DNA of 64,000 bases from Hippophae tibetana (GCA_037013495.1 CM072811.1:471264-535263); one strand, 5' to 3'. Shown: positions 49,992-64,000, counted from the stretch's first letter. The notes: generated from the sequence alone by a model not told the origin. Numbers and translations: made by a program.

Positions 49992-52900
49992 GATTCCTTT
50001 CGTGAGATTAATGTTATGCACTATTTTTAGGATTTTTCAACTTTATACATATGACAAACTATTATTTCATTTATATACAGAAGCTCAATTCTTTTAGAGG
50101 TTTGAATTAATATTTGAACCAATAGGATTATTGTATTTGAGTCTATGCTTTGTGAGATTAGAGTCTAAGCGAATTCAAATTCTTAATACAATGATTTAAT
50201 AAATTTAATAATGATACATTTTTTTAAATCGGAAAGTAATTTTCAACTAATTATTTTAGTAAATCCTAAATATCTCGAATATTAAAATAATGTATTTTAT
50301 AGATTTTAATTGTAATCTTAAACGATATTAAAAAGAATGAGAAGTTTTAGATTTTTTATATCTTATCTTTGTCATTCATATTTTTCTTTATTTTAAAATT
50401 TTATTTGTTGTTTATTTGTGTTAACTTTTTGAGACAAATATGGGGTTACTTGAAAGAAATTCAAAGAGAAAACACAAATTAATCACTCACCTTATTATTT
50501 ATTATATGTACAATTTGTACATGGTTCCTTTTCCTTAAAAAATATATATCTCGAAAATAAAAAGTAGAGATAAATAAAAACGAATAGTATAAACTTTATA
50601 CCATGACCCAATATCCTTGTTAGAATTGGTTTAATATAGAACAAATATTTAAGAAATACTTTCCGAAAAAATAATTTGCATTACATTCATCTCTACAAAG
50701 TGATTTCAAAATTTATTTGATAAATTTAATTGATGTATAAAAATAATATTTTATTTCCTTATAAAATCCTTTAATTTGATTCCTTTCGTGGGATTAATAT
50801 TATGCACTATTTTTAGGATTTTTGAACTTTATACATATGCCAAACTATTATTTCATTTTTATACAGAAGCTCAATTCTTTTAGACCTTTGAATTAATATT
50901 TGAACCAATATGATTATTATATTTGAGTCTATGCTTTGTGAGATTAGAGTCTAAGCGAATTCAAATTCTTAATACTATGATTTAATAAATTTAATAATGA
51001 TACATTTTTTTTATTAAAATCGAAAATTAATTTTCAACTAATTATTTTAGTAAATCCTAAATATGTCGAATATTAAAATAACTTATTTTATACATTTTAA
51101 TTGTAATCTTAAACGATATTAAAAAGAATGAGAAGTTTTAGATTTTTTATATCTTATCTTTGTCATTCATATTTTTCTTTATTTTAAAATTTTATTTGTT
51201 GTTTATTTGTGTTAACTTTTTGAGACAAATATGGGGTTACCTGAAAGAAATTCAAAGAGAAAACACAAATTAATCACTCACCTTATTATTTAATATATGT
51301 ACAATTTGTACATGGTTCATTTTCCTTAAAAGATATATATCTCGAAAATAAAAAGTAGAGATAAATAAAATAAAGAATAGTATAAACTTTATACCATGAC
51401 CCAATATCCTTGCTAGAATTGGTTTAATATAGAACAAATATTTAAGAAATACTTTCCGAAGAAATAATTTGCATTACATTCATCCCTACAAAGTGATTTC
51501 AAAATTTATTTGATAAATTTAATTGATGTATAAAAATAATATTTTATTTCCTTATAAAATCCTTTAATTTAATTCATTTCGTGAGATTAATATTATGCAC
51601 TATTTTTAAGATTTTTCAACTTTATACATATGACAAACTATTATTTCATTTATATACAGAGCCCGATTCATTTAGATCTTTGAATTAATATTTGAACCAA
51701 TAGGATTATTGTATTTGAGTTTATGCTTTGTGAGATTTGAGTCTAAGCGAATTTAAATTCTTAATACAATGATTTAATAAATTTAATAATGATACATTTT
51801 TTTAAATCGGAAAGTAATTTTCAACTAATTATTTTAGTAAATCCTAAATATGTCGAATATTAAAATAACGTATTTTATAAATTTTAATTATAATCTTAAA
51901 CGACATTAAAAAGAATGAGAAGTTTTAGATTTTTTATATCTTATCTTTGTCATTCATATTTTTCTTTATTTTTAAAATTTTATTTGTTGTTTATTTGTGT
52001 TAACTTTTTGAGACAAATATGGGGTTACTTGAAAGAAATTCAAAGAGAAAACACAAATTAATCACTCAACTTATTATTTAATATATGTACAATTTGTACA
52101 TGGTTCCTTTTCCTTAAAAAAATATATATCTCGAAAATAAAAAGTAGAGATAAATAAAAACGAATAGTATAAACTTTATACCATGACCTAATATCCTTGT
52201 CAGAATTGGTTTAATATAGAACAAAAATTTAAGAAATACTTTCCGAAGAAATAATTTGCATTAAATTCATCCCTACAAAGTGATTTCAAAATTTATTTGA
52301 TAAATTTAATTGATGTATAAAAATAATATTTCATTTCCTTATAAAATCCTTTAATTTGATTCCTTTCGTGAGATTAATATTATGCACTATTTTTAAGATT
52401 TTTCAACTTTATACATATGACAAACTATTATTTCATTTATATAGAGAAGCCCGATTCTTTTAGATCTTTGAATTAATATTTGAACCAATAGGATTATTGT
52501 ATTTGACTTTATGCTTTGAGAGATTTGAGTCTAAGCGAATTCAAATTCTTAATACAATGATTTAATAAATTTAATAATGATACATTTTTTTTAAATCGGA
52601 AAGTAATTTTCAACTAATTATTTTAGTAAATCCTAAATATGTCGAATATTAAAATAACGTATTTTATAGATTTTAATAATAATCTTAAACGACATTAAAA
52701 AGAATGTGAAGTTTTAGATTTTTTATATCTTATCTTTGTTATTCATATTTTTCTTTATTTTAAAATTTTATTTGTTGTTTATTTGTGTTAACTTTTTGAG
52801 ACAAATATGGGGGTTACTTGAAAGAAATTCAAAGAGAAAACACAAATTAATCACTCACCTTATTATTTATTATATGTACAATTTGTACATGGTTCCTTTT

Positions 52901-55900
52901 CCTTAAAAAATATATATCTCGAAAATAAAAAGTAGAGATAAATAAAAACGAATAGTATAAACTTTATACCATGACCCAATATCCTTGTCAGAATTGGTTT
53001 AATATAGAACAAATATTTAGGAAATACTTTCCGAAAAAGTCATTTGCATCAAATTCATCCCTAAAAGGTTATTTCAAAATTTATTTGATAAATTTAATTG
53101 ATGTATAAAAATAATATTTTATTTCGTTATAAAATCCCTTAATTTGATTCCTTTCGTGAGATTAATATTATGCACTATTTTTAAGATTTTTCAACTTTAT
53201 ACATATGACAAACTATTATTTCATTTATATAGAGAAGCCCGATTCTTTTAGATCTTTGAATTAATATTTGAACCAATAGGATTATTGTATTTGACTTTAT
53301 GCTTTGTGAGATTTGAGTCTAAGCGAATTCAAATTCTTAATACAATGATTTAATAAATTTAATAATGATACATTTTTTTTAAATCGGAAAGTAATTTTCA
53401 ACTAATTATTTTAGTAAATCCTAAATATGTCGAATATTAAAATAACGTATTTTATGTATTTTAATTATAATCTTAAACGACATTAAAAAGAATGTGAAGT
53501 TTTAGATTTTTTATATCTTATCTTTGTTATTCATATTTTTCTTTATTTTAAAATTTTATTTGTTGTTTATTTGTGTTAACTTTTAGAGACAAATATGGGG
53601 TTACTTGAAAGAAATTCAAAGAGAAAACACAAATTAATCACTCACCTTATTATTTATTATATGTATAATTTGTACATGGTTCCTTTTCCTTAAAAAATAT
53701 ATATCTCGAAAATAAAAAGTAGAGATAAATAAAAACGAATAGTATAAACTTTATACCATGACCTAATATCCTTGTCAGAATTGGTTTAATATAGAACAAA
53801 AATTTAGGAAATACTTTCCGAAAAAGTCATTTGCATCAAATTCATCCCTAAAAGGTTATTTCAAAATTTATTTGATAAATTTAATTGATGTATAAAAATA
53901 ATATTTTATTTCGTTATAAAATCCCTTAATCTTTCGTGAGATTAATATTATGCACTAGTTTTTGGATTTTTCAACTTTATACATATGCCAAACTTTTATT
54001 TCATTTATATACAGAAGCTCAATTCTTTTAGACCTTTGAATTAATATTTGAACCAATAGGATTATTGTATTTGAGTTTATGCTTTGTGAGATTAGAGTCT
54101 AAGCGAATTCAAATTCTTAATACTATGATTTGATAAAATTAATACTGATACATTTTTTTTTAAATCGGAACGTAATTTTCAACTAATTATTTTAGTAAAT
54201 CCTAAATATGTCGAATATTAAAATAACTTATTTTATAAATTTTAGTTGTAATCTTAAACGACATTAAGAAGAATGAGAAGTTAAGATTATTTATATCTTA
54301 TCTTTGTCATTCATATTTTTCTTTATTTTAAAATTTTATTTGTTGTTTATTTGTGTTAACTTTTTGAGACAAAAATGGGGTTACCTGAAAGAAATTCAAA
54401 GAGAAAACACAAATTAATCACTATTCTTATTATTTAATATATGTACAATTTGTACATGGTTCCTTTTCCTTAAAAAATATATATCTCGAAAATAAAAAGT
54501 TGAGATAAATAAAATAAAGAATAAAAACGAATAATATAAACTTTATACCATGACCCAATATCCTTGTCAGAATTGGTTTAATATACAACCAAAATTTAGG
54601 AAATACTTTCCGAAGAAGTGATTTGCATCAAATTCATCCCTAAAAGGTTATTTCAAAATTTATTTGATAAATTTAATTGATGTATAAAAATAATATTTTA
54701 TTTGGTTATAAAATCCTTTAATTTGATTCCTTTCGTGGGATTAATATTATGCACTATTTTTAGGATTTTTGAACTTTGTACATATGCCAAACTATTATTT
54801 CATTTTTATAAAGAAGCTAAATTCTTTTAGACCTTTGAATTAATATTTGAACCAATAGGATTATTATATTTGAGTCTATGCTTTGTGAGATTAGAGTCTA
54901 AGCGAATTCAAATTCTTAATACTATGATTTAATAAATTTAATAATGATACATTTTTTTTATTAATATCGAAAAGTTATTTTCAACTAATTATTTTAGTAA
55001 ATCCTAAATATGTCGAATATTAAAATAACTTATTTTATACATTTTAATTGTAATCTTAAATGACATTAAAAATAATGAGAAGTTTTAGATTTTTTATATC
55101 TTATCTTTGTAATTCATATTTTTCTTTATTTTAAAATTTTATTTGTTGTTTATTTGTGTTAACTTTTTGAGACAAATATGGGGTTACGTGAAAGAAATTC
55201 AAAGAGAAAACACAAATTAATCACTCACCTTATTATTTAATATATGTACAATTTGTACATGGTTCCTTTTCCTTAAAAAATATATATCTCGAAAATAAAA
55301 AGTAGAGATAAATAAAAACAAATAGTATAAACTTTATACCCTGACCCAATATCCTTGTTACAATTGGTTTAATATAGAACAAATATTTAAGAAATACTTT
55401 CCGAAGAAATAATTTGCATTAAATTCATCCCTACAAAGTGATTTCAAAATTTATTTGATAAATTTAATTGATGTATAAAAACAATATTTTATTTCCTTAT
55501 AAAATCCTTTAATTTAATTCCTTTCGTGAGATTAATATTATGCACTATTTTTAAGATTTTTCAACTTTATACATATGACAAACTATTATTTCAATTATAT
55601 ACAGAAGCCCGATTCTTTTAGATCTTTGAATTAATGTTTGAACCAAGAGGATTATTGTATTTGAGTTTATGCTTTGTGAGATTTGAGTCTAAGCGAATTT
55701 AAATTCTTAATCCAATGATTTAATAAATTTAATAATAATACATTTTTTTTAAATCGGAAAGTAATTTTCAACTAATTATTTTAGTAAATCCTAAATATGT
55801 CGAATATTAAAATAACGTATTTTATAGATTTTAATTATAATCTTAAACGACATTAAAAAGAATGAGAAGTTTTAGACTTTTTATATCTTATCTTTGTTAT

Positions 55901-58900
55901 TCATATTTTTCTTTATTTTAAAATTTTATTTGTTGTTTATTTGTGTTAACTTTTTGAGACAAATATGAGGTTACTTGAAAGAAATTCAAAGAGAAAACAA
56001 AAATTAATCACTCACCTTATTATTTAATATATGTACAATTTGTACATGGTTCCTTTTGCTTAAAAAATATATATCTCGAAAATAAAAAGTAGAGATAAAT
56101 AAAAACGAATAGTATAAACTTTATACCATGACGCAATATCCTTGTTAGAATTGGTTTAATATAGAACAAATATTCAAGAAATACTTTCCGAAGAAATAAT
56201 TTGCATTAAATTCATCCCTACAAAGTGATTTCAAAATTTATTTGATAAATTTAATTGATGTATAAAAATAATATTTTATTTCCTTATAAAATCCTTTAAT
56301 TTGATTCCTTTCGTGAGATTAATATTATTCACTATTTTTAAGATTTTTCAACTTTATACATATGACAAACTATTATTTCATTTATATAGAGAAGCCCGAT
56401 TCTTTTAGATCTTTGAATTAATATTTGAACCAATAGGATTATTGTATTTGAGTTTATGTTTTGTGAGATTTGAGTCTTAGCGAATTCAAATTCTTAATAC
56501 AATGATTTAATAAATTTAATAATGATACATTTTTTTTAAATCGGAACGTAATTTTCAACTAATTATTTTAGTAAATCCTAAATATGTCGAATATTAAAAT
56601 AACGTATTTTATAGATTTTAATTGTAATCTTAAACGATATTAAAAAGAATGAGAAGTTTTAGATTTTTTATATCTTATCTTTGTCATTCATATTTTTCTT
56701 TATTTTAAAATTTTATTTGTTGTTTATTTGTGTAAACTTTTTGAGACAAATATGGGGTTATTGAAAGAAATTCAAAGAGAAAACACAAATTAATCACTCA
56801 CCTTATTATTTATTATATGTACAATTTGTACATGGTTTCTTTTCCTTAAAAAATATATATCTCGAAAATAAAAAGTAGAGATAAATAAAAACGAATAGTA
56901 TAAACTTTATACCATGACGCAATATCCTTGTTAGAATTGGTTTAATATAGAACAAATATTCAAGAAATACTTTCCGAAGAAATAATTTGCATTAAATTCA
57001 TCCCTACAAAGTGATTTCAAAATTTATTTGATAAATTTAATTGATGTATAAAAATAATATTTTATTTCCTTATAAAATCCTTTAATTTGATTCCTTTCGT
57101 GAGATTAATGTTATGCACTATTTTTAGGATTTTTCAACTTTATACATATGACAAACTATTATTTCATTTATATACAGAAGCTCAATTCTTTTAGAGGTTT
57201 GAATTAATATTTGAACCAATAGGATTATTGTATTTGAGTCTATGCTTTGTGAGATTAGAGTCTAAGCGAATTCAAATTCTTAATACAATGATTTAATAAA
57301 TTTAATAATGATACATTTTTTTAAATCGGAAAGTAATTTTCAACTAATTATTTTAGTAAATCCTAAATATCTCGAATATTAAAATAATGTATTTTATAGA
57401 TTTTAATTGTAATCTTAAACGATATTAAAAAGAATGACAAGTTTTAGATTTTTTATATCTTATCTTTGTCATTCATATTTTTCTTTATTTTAAAATTTTA
57501 TTTGTTGTTTATTTATGTTAACTTTTTGAGACAAATATGGGGTTACCTGAAAGAAATTCAAAGAGAAAGCACAAATTAATCACTCAACTTATTATTTAAT
57601 ATATGTACAATTTGTACATTGTTCCTTTTCCTTAAAAAATATATATCTCGAATATAAAAAGTAGAGATAAATTAAAACGAATAGTATAAACTTTATACCA
57701 TGACCCAATATCCTTGTCAGAATTGGTTTAATATAGAACAAAAATTTAGGAAATACTTTCCGAAAAAGTCATTTGCATCAAATTCATCCCTAAAAGGTTA
57801 TTTTAAAATTTATTTGATAAATTTAATTGATGTATAAAAATAATATTTTATTTCGTTATAAAATCCCTTAATCTTTTGTGAGATTAATATTATGCACTAG
57901 TTTTAGGATTTTTCAACTTTATACATATGCCAAACTATTATTTCATTTATATACAGAAGCTCAATTCTTTTAGACCTTTGAATTAACATTTGAACCAATA
58001 GGATTATTGTATTTGAGCTAATGCTTTGTGAGATTAGAGTTTAAGGGAATTCAAATTCTTAATACTATGATTTGATAAATTTAATATTGATACATTTTTT
58101 TTAAATCGGAACGTAATTTTCAACTAATTATTTTAGTAAATCCTAAATATGTCGAATATTAAAATAACTTATTTTATAAATTTTAGTTGTAAACTTAAAC
58201 GACATTAAGAAGAATGAGAAGTTAAGATTATTTATATCTTATCTTTGTCATTCATATTTTTCTTTATTTCAAAATTTTATTTGTTGTTTATTTGTGTTAA
58301 CTTTTTGAGACAAAAATGGGGTTACCTGAAAGAAATTCAAAGAGAAAACACAAATTAATCACTCACTTTATTATTTAATATATGTACAATTTGTACATGG
58401 TTCCTTTTCCTTAAAAAATATATATCTCTAAAATAAAAAGTAGAGATAAATAAAATAAAGAATAAAAACGAATAATATAAACTTTATACCATGACCCAAT
58501 ATCCTTGTCAGAATTGGTTTAATATACAACCAAAATTTAGAAAATACTTTCCGAAGAATTGATTTGAATCAAAATTCATCCCTAAAAGGTTATTTCAAAA
58601 TTTATTTGATAAATTTAATTGATGTATAAAAATAATATTTTATTTGGTTATAAAATCCTTAAATTTGATTCCTTTCGTGAGATTAATATTATGCACTATT
58701 TTTAGGATTTTTGAACTTTATACATATGCCAAACTATTATTTCATTTTTATACAGAAGCTCAATTCTTTTAGACGTTTGAATTAATATTTGAACCAATAG
58801 GATTATTATATTTGAGTCTATGCTTTGTGAGATTAGAGTCTAAGCGAATTCAAATTCTTAATTCTATGATTTAATAAATTTAATAATGATACATTTTTTT

Positions 58901-59365
58901 TATTAAAATCGAAAAGTAATTTTCAACTAATTATTTTAGTAAATCCTAAATATGTCGAATATTAAAATAACTTATTTTTATAGATTTTAATTGTAATCTT
59001 AAATGACATTAAAAAGAATGAGAAGTTTTAGATTTTTTATATCTTATCTTTGTCATTCATATTTTTCTTTATTTTAAAATTTTATTTGTTGTTTATTTGT
59101 GTTAACTTTTTGAGACAAATATGTAAATAAAATAAAGAATAAAAACGAATAATATAAACTTTATACCATGGCCCAATATCCTTGTCAGAATTGGTTTAAT
59201 ATACAACCAAAATTTAGGAAATACTTTCCGAAGAAGTGATTTGCATCACATTCATCCCTAAAAGGTTATTTCAAAATTATTTGATAAATTTAATTGATGT
59301 ATAAAAATAATATTTTATTTCGTTATAAAATCCTTTAATTTGATTCCTCTCTTGAGATTAATATT

Positions 59366-59690
59366 ATGCACTATTTTGATGCTTTTTGTCATTATACATA
59401 TGTGAAACTATTAATTCATTTATATACAAAAGATCTACTCTTTTATACCATTGAATTAATATTTCAACCAATAGGATTATTGTATTCGATTGTATGCTTT
59501 GTGAGATTAGAGTGTAAGCGAATTCAAAATCTTCATACTAAGATTGGATAAATTTAATATTGATACATTTTTTTATCAAAATCGGAAGGTGATTTTCAAA
59601 TAATTATTATAGTAAATTCTAAATATTTCGACTATGAAAATAACTTATTTTATATATTATAATTATAATCTTAAACGAGATTAAAAAGAA
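59366..59690. repeat. Type A tract inside a type B monomer (first copy)
   Basis: From GCACTATTTTGATGC to about AAGAATGAGAAG the sequence is type A and matches the monomer at landmark 48372, sharing its variants GATCTACTCTTTTATACC and GAATTCAAAATCTTC. A 61-codon stretch is translated identically in both. Flanks on both sides are type B (CAATTGGTTTAATATAC-like before, CTTATCTTTGTCATTC after). A second copy is at about 62450-62790. Gene conversion or double exchange from about 11 kb upstream is the natural explanation. Confidence 0.87.
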
Positions 59691-61806
59691 TGAGAAGTTT
59701 TAGATTTTTTATATCTTATCTTTGTCATTCATATTTTTCTTTATTTTAAAATTTTATTTGTTGTTTATTTGTGTTAACTTTTTGAGACAAATATGGGGTT
59801 ACTTGAAAGAAATTCAAAGAGAAAACACAAATTAATCACTCACCTTTTTATTTAATATATGTACAATTTGTACATGGTTCCTTTTCCTTAAAAAATATAT
59901 ATCTCGAAAATAAAAAGTAGAGATAAATAAAAACGAATAGTATAAACTTTATACCATGACGCAATATCCTTGTTAGAATTGGTTTAATATAGAACAAATA
60001 TTCAAGAAATACTTTCCGAAGAAATAATTTGCATTAAATTCATCCCTACAAAGTGATTTCAAAATTTATTTGATAAATTTAATTGATGTATAAAAATAAT
60101 ATTTTATTTCCTTATAAAATCCTTTAATTTGATTCCTTTCGTGAGATTAATATTATTCACTATTTTTAAGATTTTTCAACTTTATACATATGACAAACTA
60201 TTATTTCATTTATATAGAGAAGCCCGATTCTTTTAGATCTTTGAATTAATATTTGAACCAATAGGATTATTGTATTTGAGTTTATGTTTTGTGAGATTTG
60301 AGTCTTAGCGAATTCAAATTCTTAATACAATGATTTAATAAATTTAATAATGATACATTTTTTTTAAATCGGAACGTAATTTTCAACTAATTATTTTAGT
60401 AAATCCTAAATATGTCGAATATTAAAATAACGTATTTTATAGATTTTAATTATAATCTTAAACGACATTAAAAAGAATGAGAAGTTTTAGATTTTTTATA
60501 TCTTATCTTTGTCATTCATATTTTTCTTTATTTTAAAATTTTATTTGTTGTTTATTTGTGTAAACTTTTTGAGACAAATATGGGGTTACTTGAAAGAAAT
60601 TCAAAGAGAAAACACAAATTAATCACTCACCTTATTATTTATTATATGTACAATTTGTACATGGTTCCTTTTCCTTAAAAAATATATATCTCGAATATAA
60701 AAAGTAGAGATAAATTAAAACGAATAGTATAAACTTTATACCATGACCCAATATCCTTGTCAGAATTGGTTTAATATAGAACAAATATTCAAGAAATACT
60801 TTCCGAAGAAATAATTTGCATTAAATTCATCCCTACAAAGTGATTTCAAAATTTATTTGATAAATTTAATTGATGTATAAAAATAATATTTTATTTCCTT
60901 ATAAAATCCTTTAATTTGATTCCTTTCGTGAGATTAATGTTATGCACTATTTTTAGGATTTTTCAACTTTATACATATGACAAACTATTATTTCATTTAT
61001 ATACAGAAGCTCAATTCTTTTAGAGGTTTGAATTAATATTTGAACCAATAGGATTATTGTATTTGAGTCTATGCTTTGTGAGATTAGAGTCTAAGCGAAT
61101 TCAAATTCTTAATACAATGATTTAATAAATTTAATAATGATACATTTTTTTTAAATCGGAAAGTAATTTTCAACTAATTATTTTAGTAAATCCTAAATAT
61201 CTCGAATATTAAAATAATGTATTTTATAGATTTTAATTGTAATCTTAAACGATATTAAAAAGAATGAGAAGTTTTAGATTTTTTATATCTTATCTTTGTC
61301 ATTCATATTTTTCTTTATTTTAAAATTTTATTTGTTGTTTATTTGTGTTAACTTTTTGAGACAAATATGGGGTTACTTGAAAGAAATTCAAAGAGAAAAC
61401 ACAAATTAATCACTCACCTTATTATTTATTATATGTACAATTTGTACATGGTTCCTTTTCCTTAAAAAATATATATCTCGAAAATAAAAAGTAGAGATAA
61501 ATAAAAACGAATAGTATAAACTTTATACCATGACCCAATATCCTTGTCAGAATTGGTTTAATATAGAACAAATATTTAAGAAATACTTTCCGAAAAAATA
61601 ATTTGCATTACATTCATCTCTACAAAGTGATTTCAAAATTTATTTGATAAATTTAATTGATGTATAAAAATAATATTTTATTTCCTTATAAAATCCTTTA
61701 ATTTGATTCCTTTCGTGGGATTAATATTATGCACTATTTTTAGGATTTTTGAACTTTATACATATGCCAAACTATTATTTCATTTTTATACAGAAGCTCA
61801 ATTCTT

Positions 61807-61894
61807 TTAGACCTTTGAATTAATATTTGAACCAATATGATTATTATATTTTAGACCTTTGAATTAATATTTGAACCAATATGATTATTATATT
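61807..61894. repeat. Local 44-bp tandem duplication
   Basis: A unit beginning TTAGACCTTTGAATTAATAT is present twice in a row (61807-61850 and 61851-61894) in one type B monomer only. It is absent from the paralogue at about 58770-58810. This is a replication-slippage-type event. Confidence 0.9.
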
Positions 61895-64000
61895 TGAGTC
61901 TATGCTTTGTGAGATTAGAGTCTAAGCGAATTCAAATTCTTAATACTATGATTTAATAAATTTAATAATGATACATTTTTTTTTATTAAAATCGAAAATT
62001 AATTTTCAACTAATTATTTTAGTAAATCCTAAATATGTCGAATATTAAAATAACTTATTTTATACATTTTAATTGTAATCTTAAATGACATTAAAAAGAA
62101 TGAGAAGTTTTAGATTTTTTATATCTTATCTTTGTCATTCATATTTTTCTTTATTTTAAAATTTTATTTTGTTGTTTATTTGTGTTAACTTTTTGAGACA
62201 AATATGTAAATAAAATAAAGAAAAAAAAGGAATAATATAAACTTTATACCATGGCCCAATATCCTTGTCAGAATTGGTTTAATATACAACCAAAATTTAG
62301 GAAATACTTTTCCGAAGAAGTGATTTGCATCACATTCATCCCTAAAAGGTTATTTCAAAATTTATTTGATAAATTTAATTGATGTATAAAAATAATATTT
62401 TATTTCGTTATAAAATCCTTTAATTTGATTCCTCTCTTGAGATTAATATTATGCACTATTTTGATGCTTTTTGTCATTAATACATATGTGAAACTATTAA
62501 TTCATTTATATACAAAAGATCTACTCTTTTATACCATTGAGAATTAATATTTCAACCAATAGGATTATTGTATTCGATTGTATGCTTTGTGAGATTAGAG
62601 TGTAAGCGAATTCAAAATCTTCATACTAAGATTGGATAAATTTAATATTGATACATTTTTTTTTATCAAAATCGGAAAGGTGATTTTCAAATAATTATTA
62701 TAGTAAATTCTAAATATTTCGACTATAAAAATAACTTATTTTATATATTATAATTATAATCTTAAACGAGATTAAAAAGAATGAGAAGTTTTAGATTTTT
62801 TATATCTTATCTTTGTCATTCATATTTTTCTTTATTTTAAAATTTTATTTGTTGTTTATTTGTGTTAACTTTTTGAGACAAATATGGGGTTACTTGAAAG
62901 AAATTCAAAGAGAAAACACAAATTAATCACTCACCCTTTTTATTTAATATATGTACAATTTGTACATGGTTCCTTTTCCTTAAAAAATATATATCTCGAA
63001 AATAAAAAGTAGAGATAAATAAAAACGAATAGTATAAACTTTATACCATGACGCAATATCCTTGTTAGAATTGGTTTAATATAGAACAAATATTCAAGAA
63101 ATACTTTCCGAAGAAATAATTTGCATTAAATTCATCCCTACAAAGTGATTTCAAAATTTATTTGATAAATTTAATTGATGTATAAAAATAATATTTTATT
63201 TCCTTATAAAATCCTTTAATTTGATTCCTTTCGTGAGATTAATATTATTCACTATTTTTAAGATTTTTCAACTTTATACATATGACAAACTATTATTTCA
63301 TTTATATAGAGAAGCCCGATTCTTTTAGATCTTTGAATTAATATTTGAACCAATAGGATTATTGTATTTGAGTTTATGTTTTGTGAGATTTGAGTCTTAG
63401 CGAATTCAAATTCTTAATACAATGATTTAATAAATTTAATAATGATACATTTTTTTTAAATCGGAACGTAATTTTCAACTAATTATTTTAGTAAATCCTA
63501 AATATGTCGAATATTAAAATAACGTATTTTATAGATTTTAATTATAATCTTAAACGACATTAAAAAGAATGAGAAGTTTTAGATTTTTTATATCTTATCT
63601 TTGTCATTCATATTTTTCTTTATTTTAAAATTTTATTTGTTGTTTATTTGTGTAAACTTTTTGAGACAAATATGGGGTTACTTGAAAGAAATTCAAAGAG
63701 AAAACACAAATTAATCACTCACCTTATTATTTATTATATGTACAATTTGTACATGGTTCCTTTTCCTTAAAAAATATATATCTCGAATATAAAAAGTAGA
63801 GATAAATTAAAACGAATAGTATAAAACTTTATACCATGACCCAATATCCTTGTCAGAATTGGTTTAATATAGAACAAATATTCAAGAAATACTTTCCGAA
63901 GAAATAATTTGCATTAAATTCATCCCTACAAAGTGATTTCAAAATTTATTTGATAAATTTAATTGATGTATAAAAATAATATTTTATTTCCTTATAAAAA

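Larger units (their letters stand above)
49992..64000. repeat. Satellite array, type B (~787-bp monomers)
   Basis: Landmark positions 49992, 50778, 51571, 52358, 53146, about 53930, 54725, 55516, 56303, 57089, about 57871, 58667, 59342, 60131, 60918, 61704, 62427 and 63223; usual spacing 782-796 bp. Type B differs from type A by many substitutions (TCAACTTTATACATATGACA, GGTTTAATATAGAACAAA) and by a deletion of about 160 bp that fuses AACTTTTTG to AGACAAATATGG. The deletion parent resembles the type A subfamily reading CAACTTTTTGCATTTT. Monomers at 53930 and 57871 also lack seven bases at the landmark itself. No gene is seen. Confidence 0.96.
58667..64000. repeat. Type B higher-order repeat of four monomers (~3.04-3.09 kb), 1.7 copies
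   Basis: Monomers with landmarks 58667, 59342, 60131 and 60918 are followed by matching ones at 61704, 62427 and 63223. The second position in each copy is the shortened A/B chimera. An older five-monomer spacing is also visible (53930 with 57871 and 54725 with 58667, about 3,941 bp). The next copy is cut by the window end. Confidence 0.85.

Noticed and set aside
1-64000. CENP-B-like box or telomere-type TTTAGGG arrays
   Set aside because: The recurring TTTCGACTATG does not fit the CENP-B box consensus, and no TTTAGGG tandem run was seen.

Overview
The window is non-genic, repeat-only DNA from a plant nuclear genome, most likely a flowering plant. I find no protein-coding gene, tRNA or rRNA gene. 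About 54.6 kb is one very AT-rich satellite array, interrupted once by an LTR retrotransposon. The plant assignment rests on the retrotransposon: its primer-binding site is complementary to the 3' end of plant tRNA-Asp, and its LTR end, internal signature motifs and polypurine tracts are of the Ty3/gypsy Athila/Tat type. The species cannot be named from the sequence.

Layout. (1) 1-8146: satellite of about 953-bp monomers (type A), with a seven-monomer, 6,666-bp higher-order period. (2) 8147-17498: a non-autonomous Athila-like retroelement on the + strand, with target-site duplication GTTAC on both sides. It has three LTRs (8147-9979, 10188-12111, 15594-17498), because 2,041 bp comprising satellite flank, LTR and leader were tandemly duplicated after insertion. 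The internal region has no gag-pol. (3) 17499 to about 49555: type A array resumes without loss of a base, with 34 monomers and several generations of higher-order repeats: an 8-mer of 7,627 bp, a single-monomer duplication of 954 bp, and a dimer of about 1,912 bp repeated almost four times. (4) About 49556-64000: a derived type B array of about 787-bp monomers, which lost roughly 160 bp. It contains chimeric monomers carrying a type A tract, deletions and a local 44-bp duplication.

The central observation is that the satellite and the retroelement are related. A single segment of about 950 bp in the retroelement's 3' non-coding region (about 14391-15338), between an internal polypurine-like motif and the terminal polypurine tract, aligns collinearly with one whole satellite monomer in the same orientation. 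The simplest reading is that the satellite arose by tandem amplification of the hypervariable 3' untranslated region of an Athila-like element, and that a member of that family later inserted into the array. The reverse direction, a retroelement that captured a satellite monomer, cannot be excluded from this window alone.

The LTRs carry a recognisable promoter: W-box-like triplet, GC-rich minisatellite, G-box, two TGACGTCA palindromes, TATA box and AATAAA. The element therefore kept cis-acting signals for transcription and reverse transcription while lacking its own proteins, and would depend on an autonomous relative. The last 2 kb of the window show many one-base insertions relative to their upstream paralogue, so sequence accuracy there is doubtful.
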